Positions 5,670 to 12,846 of a stretch of DNA of 23,940 nt are shown one piece after another (positions within the stretch are counted from its first letter, which is position 1; each line of letters opens with the position of its first letter). The stretch is from Janthinobacterium sp. Lineage in GTDB: Bacteria; Pseudomonadota; Gammaproteobacteria; Burkholderiales; Burkholderiaceae_D. The translations under genes and the position numbers were made by a program. The notes under the pieces were generated by a model. That model saw only the letters and a program-made list of their open reading frames with translations. It ran no database searches and was not told the DNA's origin. The DNA is taken from assembly GCA_003482555.1 (NCBI GenBank), contig DMYQ01000021.1, positions 19,161 to 43,100 of the forward strand, given 5' to 3'.

Positions 5670-6476
5670 ATGCTGATCGACTGGTTCACCGTCGGCGCGC
5701 AAGCGCTCAATTTCCTGATCCTGGTGTGGCTGATGAAGCGTTTTCTGTATCGGCCCATCCTGCGGGCGATCGACGCGCGCGAAAAGCTGATCGCCGGGCA
5801 GTTGGCGGATGCGGCGGCCAAACAGGCCGCCGCGCAACAGGAACGCGACGCCTTCCTCGCCAGGAACGCCGACTTCGACGCGCGCAAGGCCGCGCTGCTG
5901 GCGCAGGCCGGCGTCGCCGCCGACGCCGAGCGCCTGCGCCTGATCGAGGCGGCGCGCAAGGCGGCCGACGACCTGGGCGCGAAGCGCCGCGCCGCGATGG
6001 AAAACGATGCGGCGCGGCTCAACGAGACGCTGGCCCGGCGCGCGCGCCAGGAAGTGTTCGCCATCGCGCGCAAGACCTTGAGCGAACTGGCCGGGGCCGA
6101 CCTGGAGCAGCGCGCGTGCGAAGTCTTCCTGCGCCGCCTGCGTGAATTGGATGAGGGGGCGCGCGCCGCCCTGGCCGCGGCCTTGGGCGGCGCGCCGGCG
6201 CGCGTGCGCAGCGCCTTCGAACTGACGCCGGCCCGGCGCACCGCCTTGCTGGACACGCTCAAAACGATGTTCGGGGATGGCATCGCACTGGACTTCGAGA
6301 CGGCGCCGGAACTGGTGAGCGGCATCGAATTGACGGCGGGCGGGCAAAAGCTGGCCTGGAGCATCGCCGACTATCTGCTGGCCCTGGAGCGGGGCGTGGC
6401 CGAATTGCTGGACCAGCGGGCCGCCGCCACAGTCCCTGCCGCCGGCGGCGCCGCGCCCACGCCGGTGCCGGCATGA
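5670..6476 (+). CDS. atpF: N-ATPase stator subunit b with fused delta-like domain
   Basis: At 268 aa this is far longer than an ordinary b subunit (about 156 aa). Residues about 5-25 form one membrane helix (WFTVGAQALNFLILVWLMKRF). An Ala/Arg/Glu-rich coiled coil follows to about residue 155. The last 100 residues (TLKTMFGDGIALDFETAPEL, then SGIELTAGGQKLAWSI) resemble the C-terminal domain of delta. The operon has no separate atpH, so this fusion probably supplies both peripheral-stalk functions, as is usual in N-ATPases. It starts 3 nt after atpE and overlaps atpA by 4 nt (ATGA). Confidence 0.93.
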   Translation: MLIDWFTVGAQALNFLILVWLMKRFLYRPILRAIDAREKLIAGQLADAAAKQAAAQQERDAFLARNADFDARKAALLAQAGVAADAERLRLIEAARKAADDLGAKRRAAMENDAARLNETLARRARQEVFAIARKTLSELAGADLEQRACEVFLRRLRELDEGARAALAAALGGAPARVRSAFELTPARRTALLDTLKTMFGDGIALDFETAPELVSGIELTAGGQKLAWSIADYLLALERGVAELLDQRAAATVPAAGGAAPTPVPA

Positions 6477-8011
6477 GCGCGGCCGCTGGCGGCCTGGCCG
6501 ACGTGCTCGAGCGTGCCTTCGACGGCATCGCCGCCGCCCGGGCCGGCATCTCGCCGCCACTGGCGCCGCGCGAAGTGGGCCGCATCACCAGCATCGCCAC
6601 CGGCATCGCCAAGGTGTCCGGCCTGCCCGGCGTGGGCTTCGAGGAATTGCTGGTCTTTCCGGGCGGGTTGTTCGGCATCGCCTTCAACCTCGACGAGGAC
6701 GAGATCGGCGTCGTGTTGCTGGGCGACTACTGGCATTTGCACGCCGGCGACGAAGTCGAACGCACCGGCAGGGTGATGGACGTGGGCGTCGGCGATGCCT
6801 TGCTGGGCCGCGTCATCGATCCGCTCGGGCGGGCGCTGGACGGCCTGGGTGCGCCCGCCACCAGAACCCGCCTGCCGGTCGAACGGTCGGCGGCGCCCAT
6901 CATGGACCGGGCGCCCGTCAACGTGCCGCTGCAGACGGGCGTCAAGGTGATCGACGCCCTGGTGCCGATCGGGCGCGGACAGCGCGAGCTGATCCTGGGC
7001 GACCGCCAGACCGGGAAGACGGCGATCGCCATCGACACCATCCTCAACCAGCGCGGCCAGGACGTGGTCTGCGTGTATTGCGCGATCGGCCAGCGCGCCT
7101 CGGCCGTGGCCAAGAGCGTGGCCGCGCTGCGCGAGCAGGGCGCGCTCGCTTACACGGTCGTCGTCGTCACCGAGGGCAACGACGCGCCCGGCCTGAGCTA
7201 CATCACCCCGTACGCCGCCACCAGCATCGCCGAATACTTCATGGAGGCGGGGCGCGACGTGCTGATCGTGTACGACGACCTAACCCAGCACGCGCGCGCC
7301 TACCGCGAGCTGTCGCTGCTGCTGCGCCGCCCGCCCGGGCGCGAAGCCTTCCCCGGCGATATCTTTTACATCCACTCGCGCCTGCTGGAACGCGCCACCC
7401 ACCTGTGCGCCGAGCGCGGCGGCGGTTCGCTGACGGCCCTGCCCATCATCGAGACGGAAGGGCAGAACATGTCGGCCTACATCCCGACCAACCTCATTTC
7501 GATCACCGATGGCCAGGTCTATCTGTCGCCATCCCTGTTCGCGCTGGGCGTGCTGCCGGCCGTGGATGTGGGCAAGTCCGTCTCGCGCGTGGGCGGCAAG
7601 GCCCAGCGCGCCACCTACCGGGCCGTGGCCGGCGATTTGAAACTGGCTTACGCCCAGTTCGAGGAGTTGGAAAGCTTTGCCCGCTTCGGCGCCCGCCTGG
7701 ACGCGGACAGCCGCAAGAGCATTGAGCACGGCCAGCGCATCCGCGCCTGCCTGAAGCAGGGCGAGGGGGCGCCGGTGCCGGTGGCGGGCCAGATCGCGCT
7801 GCTGCTGGCGCTGGGCGCGGGCTTGTTCGACAGGGTTCCCCTGGATCGGATGGCGGCCGCCGAGGGCGCCGTGCAGGAGGCGGCGGCCGCCATGCCGGCG
7901 GCGCTGGCGGCGCGCCTGGAAAGCGCGGCCACCCTGGCCGTCGCCGACCGCGCCGCGCTCGTCGATGGCGCGCGGGCGGCGCTGGCGCCGTTCCAGCCGG
8001 GGGCCGCGTGA
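6473..8011 (+). CDS. atpA: N-ATPase subunit alpha
   Basis: This 512-aa non-catalytic nucleotide-binding subunit alternates with beta in the head. The P-loop GDRQTGKT is at 176-183. The GQRASAVAKSV block, the SLLLRRPPGREAFPGDIFY block and the arginine finger Arg372 in SVSRVGGKAQ, which reaches into the beta catalytic site, are all intact. The N-terminal region contains the usual crown beta-barrel (VGRITSIATGIAKVSGLPG). Length and motifs are normal, so the head should be functional. The start ATG overlaps the atpF stop; the stop overlaps the GTG of atpG. Confidence 0.96.
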   Translation: MSAAAGGLADVLERAFDGIAAARAGISPPLAPREVGRITSIATGIAKVSGLPGVGFEELLVFPGGLFGIAFNLDEDEIGVVLLGDYWHLHAGDEVERTGRVMDVGVGDALLGRVIDPLGRALDGLGAPATRTRLPVERSAAPIMDRAPVNVPLQTGVKVIDALVPIGRGQRELILGDRQTGKTAIAIDTILNQRGQDVVCVYCAIGQRASAVAKSVAALREQGALAYTVVVVTEGNDAPGLSYITPYAATSIAEYFMEAGRDVLIVYDDLTQHARAYRELSLLLRRPPGREAFPGDIFYIHSRLLERATHLCAERGGGSLTALPIIETEGQNMSAYIPTNLISITDGQVYLSPSLFALGVLPAVDVGKSVSRVGGKAQRATYRAVAGDLKLAYAQFEELESFARFGARLDADSRKSIEHGQRIRACLKQGEGAPVPVAGQIALLLALGAGLFDRVPLDRMAAAEGAVQEAAAAMPAALAARLESAATLAVADRAALVDGARAALAPFQPGAA

Positions 8012-8895
8012 GCGAGGGCATGGCTGGCCTGAGCCGGCAACTCGCCAGCGCCGCCGAACTGCAAGCCGTGGTGCGCGCGATGAAGGCGGTGGCCGCCTCG
8101 AATATCGGGCAGTACGACAAAGCCATGCTGACCCTGGACGATTATTACCGCGCCGTGGAGCTGGGCCTGGGCGCGCGCATCCGCGAGAGCGACGCCGCGC
8201 AGCGGCCCGCGCCCGACGCTGACCGCGCCGGCGCCGGCCCGGTCGGGGCCGTGATTATCGGCTCGGACCAGGGCCTGGTGGGCCAGTTCAACGACGCCCT
8301 GGCCGACCATGCTTTGACGGCGCTGGCGGCGCTGCCCGGCCCGGCGCGTCTGTGGGTGGTGGGCGAACGCGTGTACGCGCGCCTGAGTGACGCCGGGCTG
8401 ACAAACATGACCCTGTTCCCCGTGCCCGCCTCCGTCAAGGCCATCACGCCCTTGATCGGGCAGATCCAGGTGGCCACGGAACAGTATCTGGCCAGGGCCG
8501 GGCGCGGCCAGATCCACGTTTTCCACAATCAGCCGCGGCCGCGAGCCGGCTACCTGCCGTCCGGCTGGCGCCTGCTGCCGCTGGACGCGCAGTGGCGGGC
8601 GCGCTTGGCGCGGGTGCGCTGGCCGGGCAAGAATCTGCCGGAAGTGCTGGGCGACGGCGCCACCTGGGACGCGCTGGTGCGCGAATACCTGTTCATTTCC
8701 CTGTTCCGCGCCTGCGCCGCCGCGCTCGCCAGCGAAAACGCGGCCCGCCTGGTGGCCATGGAAAGGGCCGATCGCAACATCGACGAGATGCTGGAGAGCC
8801 TGCACGGCGCCTATCACCGCCTGCGCCAGGGCAGCATCGACGAAGAACTGTTCGATGTCATCGCCGGCTACGAGTCCATGGCAAAGCAGGGGTAG
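8008..8895 (+). CDS. atpG: N-ATPase subunit gamma
   Basis: The 295-aa product is the central rotor shaft. The likely start is the GTG at 8008, inside the atpA stop (GTGA overlap); an ATG at 8020 is the alternative. The N-terminal helix (SAAELQAVVRAMKAVAASNI) matches the conserved T-AM-x-V-A-x-x-x pattern of gamma, the central Rossmann-like part has VIIGSDQGLVGQFN, and the C-terminal helix has SENAARLVAMERADRNIDEM, the usual SE-x-x-AR-x-x-AM block. It is the last gene of the operon. Its stop is only 5 bp from the stop of the convergent hydrolase gene, leaving no room for a terminator between them. Confidence 0.95.
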   Translation: MSEGMAGLSRQLASAAELQAVVRAMKAVAASNIGQYDKAMLTLDDYYRAVELGLGARIRESDAAQRPAPDADRAGAGPVGAVIIGSDQGLVGQFNDALADHALTALAALPGPARLWVVGERVYARLSDAGLTNMTLFPVPASVKAITPLIGQIQVATEQYLARAGRGQIHVFHNQPRPRAGYLPSGWRLLPLDAQWRARLARVRWPGKNLPEVLGDGATWDALVREYLFISLFRACAAALASENAARLVAMERADRNIDEMLESLHGAYHRLRQGSIDEELFDVIAGYESMAKQG

Positions 8896-8900
8896 CGCCG

Positions 8901-9803
8901 TTAAAGGAGCAGGCGCGCGCGCTGCGTGTTATCGACGATGGCTCTGGCCAGCAAGCCAAACAGCGATGGTGGAAGCTCGTGGCCCATTCCTTCGACGATG
9001 AAGCGTTCAGCGCCCTTGATATTGGCAGCCGTGTCCTTCCCGGCCTGCGGGGGAAGCAGTGGGTCGTCCGACCCGTGCAACACCAGCGTCGGAGCGCGTA
9101 TGTTGGCAAGCCGTGATCTCAGGTCGCCGCTTGCCGCGATGGCGGCGATGTGCCGCCAAAACCCGCTTGGATGGTATGCTCGTTTGAGTTCGGCCAAGGC
9201 CTGCTCCCGTTGGGCGGCTTCGTCAAATGGATAGCCTCGCCCGGCAATCACTCGAGAAAAGGCGACGCAATGGGCGAGATAGCCCTGTTCGTCTTCCAAG
9301 GGGTGGGGCGCGGGCGACGTCATCGCCGCCATCACTTCCGGGCTGGCCTGCGGCAGATCGCGATTGCCAGTGCTCGACATGATGCACACCAGAGATAGAA
9401 CGCGCTCGGCATGCTCGCTGGCCACCAGTTGTGCGAGCATGCCGCCCATCGATCTGCCAACCACGTGCGCTCGTTTGATCATCAAGGCATCGAGAAGGCC
9501 GACAGCGTCGTTTACCATGTCGAACAGGGTATATGGCACCTTGGGCGCTTCGCCGCGAGAGACCGCGTCGGCAATCGCGGCGGGATCCGGCGTCGACGCG
9601 CTATCGAAGTGGCTTGAAAGGCCAGCGTCGCGGTTATCGAAGCGGATCACCCGGTAGCCTAGTTCCACCAGTATCCGGCAAAACGGTACGCTCCAACGCG
9701 TCATCTGCGTACCCAGGCCGGAAATGAGCAGAACAGCTTCCGCGTCGGGATTGCCAAAACAATCGTATTCAATGTCAATTCCGTTCGCTTTAACCTGGGG
9801 CAT
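8901..9803 (-). CDS. alpha/beta-hydrolase
   Basis: This 300-aa cytoplasmic hydrolase has the complete catalytic set: nucleophile Ser118 in the elbow GRSMGG, an acid at Asp246/Asp247 in LHGSDDPLLP, and His274 in EGMGHELPP. The oxyanion-loop region ISGLGTQMTRW is present at about 27-37, and RVIRFDNRDAGLS (51-63) is the typical strand-turn of this subfamily. Substrate cannot be told from sequence; relatives are annotated as esterases, lactonases or haloperoxidase-like enzymes. AAGGA lies about 9 nt before the ATG. No signal peptide is seen. It is oriented against the ATPase operon and may share a transcript with the DUF2239 gene 81 bp upstream. Confidence 0.92.
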   Translation of the reverse strand: MPQVKANGIDIEYDCFGNPDAEAVLLISGLGTQMTRWSVPFCRILVELGYRVIRFDNRDAGLSSHFDSASTPDPAAIADAVSRGEAPKVPYTLFDMVNDAVGLLDALMIKRAHVVGRSMGGMLAQLVASEHAERVLSLVCIMSSTGNRDLPQASPEVMAAMTSPAPHPLEDEQGYLAHCVAFSRVIAGRGYPFDEAAQREQALAELKRAYHPSGFWRHIAAIAASGDLRSRLANIRAPTLVLHGSDDPLLPPQAGKDTAANIKGAERFIVEGMGHELPPSLFGLLARAIVDNTQRARLLL

Positions 9804-9884
9804 GGCATGCGATCCTTGAATGTTTGAGGTGTACTGTCAATGGCGGGCGCACGCTGTGACCTTGACAGGAGCCGGGATGCGTGG

Positions 9885-10499
9885 TCATCGGGGGGCTGGA
9901 TAAGCCAGGTGGCTGACGTAATCGCGAACGTCGGGCGGCCAAGCTTCAGTCAGTTGGCGGAGCTTGGCCGCGTCGTTTGCGAACAGCGCGCGCGAGGCAT
10001 CTTCAAAGCCAGCCATATCACCAGCCATGACTGACATGAAGTGGTAAGCGCATTCACTGGCCCGGCGTTGCCGGTCGCTATCCACGTTGGCCTTGCGTGC
10101 CTCATCAACCAGTTTTCGCAAAGTCACAGATGCGCCGCCTGGCTGGGCAGCCAACCAATCCCAGTGGCGCGGCAGTAGCGTGACTTCGCGCGCGACAACC
10201 CCAAGCTTTGGCCGGCCACGGCCACGTAGCTCACCGGATTCCCCGGAATCGATCAATGCCGGTACGTTTCCTGGAAGTTGATCTCCCTCCGGCGGTAGGC
10301 GAGCAAACATATCGACATCGCGTCCTCGAATGTCGATATCGACAACTTGACCAGTCTGATCGCAAAAGATCAGCAGCGGACTCGATATGTCGGACGCCAG
10401 GGCGTGTTTCACAGCCAATGCATTGACCGTCAAGCTGCCGGATGCGAGTCGCTTGTGGCCGTTAAAGCTGGTGTTGGAAGGGGTGGCGGTATCAATCAC
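9885..10499 (-). CDS. DUF2239 family protein (204 aa)
   Basis: The start is a GTG at 10499, chosen because the next residues (SFNGHKRLASGSLTVNALAVKHAL) fit the family's usual N-terminus. The family signature is the near-invariant block at residues 92-136 (RGRGRPKLGVVAREVTLLPR, then HWDWLAAQPGGASVTLRKLV), which looks like an AT-hook-like GRGRPK followed by a helical segment. The C-terminal part (AYHFMSVMAGDMAGFEDASR) is helical. The function of DUF2239 is unknown; the GRGRPK tract could suggest DNA binding, which is inference. No strong Shine-Dalgarno is seen. It lies upstream of the hydrolase on the same strand and may be co-transcribed with it. Confidence 0.88.
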   Translation of the reverse strand: MIDTATPSNTSFNGHKRLASGSLTVNALAVKHALASDISSPLLIFCDQTGQVVDIDIRGRDVDMFARLPPEGDQLPGNVPALIDSGESGELRGRGRPKLGVVAREVTLLPRHWDWLAAQPGGASVTLRKLVDEARKANVDSDRQRRASECAYHFMSVMAGDMAGFEDASRALFANDAAKLRQLTEAWPPDVRDYVSHLAYPAPR

Positions 10500-10530
10500 G
10501 GCGGGATCTGGCTTGAATGGGATGCGCCAA

Positions 10531-10571
10531 TAATACCCGGCTTAAATTGCCGCATAAGTAATACCCGGGTA
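10531..10571. promoter_or_regulatory. TACCCGGGTA palindrome with repeated half-site, candidate operator
   Basis: TACCCGGGTA (10562-10571) is a perfect 10-bp palindrome. The sequence TAATACCCGG occurs at 10531-10540 and again at 10559-10568, a 28-bp direct repeat that overlaps the palindrome. This lies between the divergent DUF2239 gene and the FAD-dehydrogenase operon and could control either. A TTGACT hexamer follows at 10576-10581, but no -10 element at good spacing was found. Confidence 0.45.
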
Positions 10572-10714
10572 AAAATTGACTTGCGGGGGCGCGCCGCTCA
10601 GATGCTAATGTGCGGAGGCAATTCGAGGGCGCTGATATAGTGGCTGGCCGCGCCGTCGAAATGGCGGCTTGGCGGCCACATGGTGCCTACAAAACACATA
10701 CAAGGGGTTTTTCC

Positions 10715-11224
10715 ATGTCGTTTCAGCACCGCGCCGCGCCGGTTTCCGGCCTGCGCCGTACCATGCTGGCCCTGGTCGCGGGCGCGGTCGCCGGCGGCTT
10801 GCCGTCATGGCGCCTCGCCGCCGCACAGGGCCCGTCCGCCGCGCCCGCCATTGGCGCCTTTCTCGCGCTGTCGCGCCTGTTGATTCCGCTTGGCCGGCTC
10901 GACGCCCGCATCGGCGCCCGGCTGTACACGGCGCTGCTGGCGCAAGACCATGGCTTTGCCGCGCGCTCCCTGGCGCTGGCCGAATTTGCCCGGGCCCGCG
11001 CCATTGCCAACGTCGAGGCCCTGGCCGCTGCCGTGGCCGCCGAACCAGCGCTGGCCGGCACGCTGCGGCAAATCGTGAGTGCCTGGTACCTGGGGCAGGT
11101 CGGCAATACCGTCGTCGCCTTCGACCTGGCGCTCATGCAAGACCAGGTGCGCGATGCCGTTGTCGTCCCCACCTATTGCAACGCGGCGCCCGCTTATTGG
11201 GCCGCGCGCCCGCCGCGCGCCTGA
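10715..11224 (+). CDS. small (gamma) subunit of membrane-bound FAD sugar/polyol dehydrogenase
   Basis: The 169-aa product starts at the ATG at 10715 after AAGGGG (10702-10707). Residues 14-15 are Arg-Arg followed by TMLALVAGAVAGGLPSW, a twin-arginine-type signal peptide. The mature part (FLALSRLLIPLGRLDARIGARLY; YLGQVGNTVVAFDLALM) matches the small subunit family found with sorbitol, fructose, gluconate and FAD-glucose dehydrogenases. In those enzymes the small subunit is needed to fold and Tat-export the flavoprotein. It is the first gene of a three-gene operon with the flavoprotein (20 nt downstream) and the triheme cytochrome. Substrate is not predictable. Confidence 0.88.
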   Translation: MSFQHRAAPVSGLRRTMLALVAGAVAGGLPSWRLAAAQGPSAAPAIGAFLALSRLLIPLGRLDARIGARLYTALLAQDHGFAARSLALAEFARARAIANVEALAAAVAAEPALAGTLRQIVSAWYLGQVGNTVVAFDLALMQDQVRDAVVVPTYCNAAPAYWAARPPRA

Positions 11225-11244
11225 ACCTCACACGGAAGCTATCC

Positions 11245-12846
11245 ATGAACGAAACCCTCTCGGCCGACGTCGTCATCGTCGGCTCCGGCGTGGCCGGCGC
11301 CCTGGTGGCGCACCAGATGGCACTGGCCGGCGCATCGGTATTGGTGCTGGAGGCCGGTCCGCGCCTGGAGCGCTGGCGCCTGGTCGAAAACTTCCGCAAC
11401 ACGCCGGCCAAGGACGATTTCATGGCGCCCTATCCGTCCACCCGGCACGCGCCCCATCCGCAGTACACGCCGGAAAACAATTACCTGATTTTCAAGGGCA
11501 CGCACAAGTACAATTCGCAATACATCCGCGCCGTCGGTGGCACCACCTGGCATTGGGCGGCCTCGACCTGGCGCTTGCTGCCGAATGATTTCCGCATGCG
11601 CAGCAGGTACGGCGTGGGACGCGACTGGCCGCTGGCCTATGAAGATCTGGAGGCGTCTTATTATCGCGCCGAGCTGGAGCTGGGCGTGTCCGGCCCGAAC
11701 GATGGCACCGACCTGGGCTCGCCGCGCAAGCAGCCGTATCCAATGGATCATCTGGCGCTGTCGCACAACGATCAGCGCTTCTTCGATGTCCTCAACGCCA
11801 AGGGTTTTACCGTCGTGCCGGAGCCGGTGGCGCGCAACAGCCGCGCCTACGATGCCCGTCCAAATTGCTGCGGCAATAACAACTGCATGCCGATCTGCCC
11901 GATCGGGGCCATGTACGGCGGCATCGTCCACGTTGAAAAGGCGGAAAAGGCCGGCGCCCGGGTGCTGGCCAACGCGGTCGTGTATCGGATCGAGGCCGAC
12001 GACAAGGGGCGGATCGCGGCGGTGCACTACAAGGACCCGGACGGCAATAGCCACCGCGTCACCGGCAAGCGCTTCGTGCTGGCGGCGAACGGCATCGAGA
12101 CTCCCAAGCTGATGCTGATGTCGAGCAGCGCGCGCCAGCCCAATGGCGTGGGCAACAGTTCCGACCAGGTGGGGCGCAACCTGATGGATCATCCGGGCAC
12201 CGGCGTGTCCTTTCTGGCCGACGAAGACCTGTGGCCGGGGCGGGGGCCGATGGAACTGAGCTCGATCGTCGACATGCGCGACGGTGCCTTCCGCAGCGAG
12301 TATGCCGGCAAGAAGCTGCACCTGAATAATATGGCGCAGACCCGGGCCGCGACCACGAAGGCGATTCAACTGGGCCTGGTGGGCGCCAGGCTGAACCAGG
12401 AGATCCGCCACCGGGCGGCCCGCATGGTCAATTTCAACAGCTTTCACGATATCTTGCCCGACCCGGCGAACCGGATCCGCCCGAGCACCGAGCACAAGGA
12501 TGCGCTCGGCATTGCGCGCCCGGAAATCACCTATTCGATCGGTGACTACGTCAAAAAGAGCGCCGTGCACACCCGCGCGGCCTACGCGCGCATCGCCCGT
12601 TTATTCGGCGGCACCGAAATCAGCTTTGCCGACGACTTCGCGCCGAACAACCACATCATGGGCTCGGCCATCATGGGCGCCGATTCGCGCGATTCCGTCG
12701 TCGACGCCCATTGCCGCACGCACGATCACGAGAATCTGTATATCGCCGGCAGCGCCGTGATGCCGGTGGCCGGCACCGTCAATTGCACGCTGACGATAGC
12801 CGCGCTGGCTTTGCGCCTGAGCGATACCCTGCGGGGGGAGTCGTGA
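11245..12846 (+). CDS. GMC-family FAD dehydrogenase catalytic subunit
   Basis: This 533-aa flavoprotein oxidises an alcohol or sugar group on the periplasmic side. GSGVAG (13-18) begins the FAD-binding Rossmann fold. Cys208, Cys209, Cys214 and Cys218 (CCGNNNCMPIC) match the spacing of the cysteines that bind a 3Fe-4S cluster in the Burkholderia cepacia FAD-glucose dehydrogenase. The likely catalytic pair is His470 (NNHIMGSAIMG) and Asn513 (AGTVNCTLTIAALALR). It has no signal peptide of its own and is presumably carried through Tat with the small subunit. Electrons would pass from FAD via the Fe-S cluster to the cytochrome encoded next. Candidate substrates are glucose, gluconate, sorbitol or another polyol. 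Confidence 0.93.
   Translation: MNETLSADVVIVGSGVAGALVAHQMALAGASVLVLEAGPRLERWRLVENFRNTPAKDDFMAPYPSTRHAPHPQYTPENNYLIFKGTHKYNSQYIRAVGGTTWHWAASTWRLLPNDFRMRSRYGVGRDWPLAYEDLEASYYRAELELGVSGPNDGTDLGSPRKQPYPMDHLALSHNDQRFFDVLNAKGFTVVPEPVARNSRAYDARPNCCGNNNCMPICPIGAMYGGIVHVEKAEKAGARVLANAVVYRIEADDKGRIAAVHYKDPDGNSHRVTGKRFVLAANGIETPKLMLMSSSARQPNGVGNSSDQVGRNLMDHPGTGVSFLADEDLWPGRGPMELSSIVDMRDGAFRSEYAGKKLHLNNMAQTRAATTKAIQLGLVGARLNQEIRHRAARMVNFNSFHDILPDPANRIRPSTEHKDALGIARPEITYSIGDYVKKSAVHTRAAYARIARLFGGTEISFADDFAPNNHIMGSAIMGADSRDSVVDAHCRTHDHENLYIAGSAVMPVAGTVNCTLTIAALALRLSDTLRGES

Noticed and set aside
10576..10611. TTGACT with TAATGT as promoter of the dehydrogenase operon
   Set aside because: The spacing is 24 bp, too long for sigma70. 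TTGCGG with GCTAAT at 17 bp is possible but weak, so no promoter is called.
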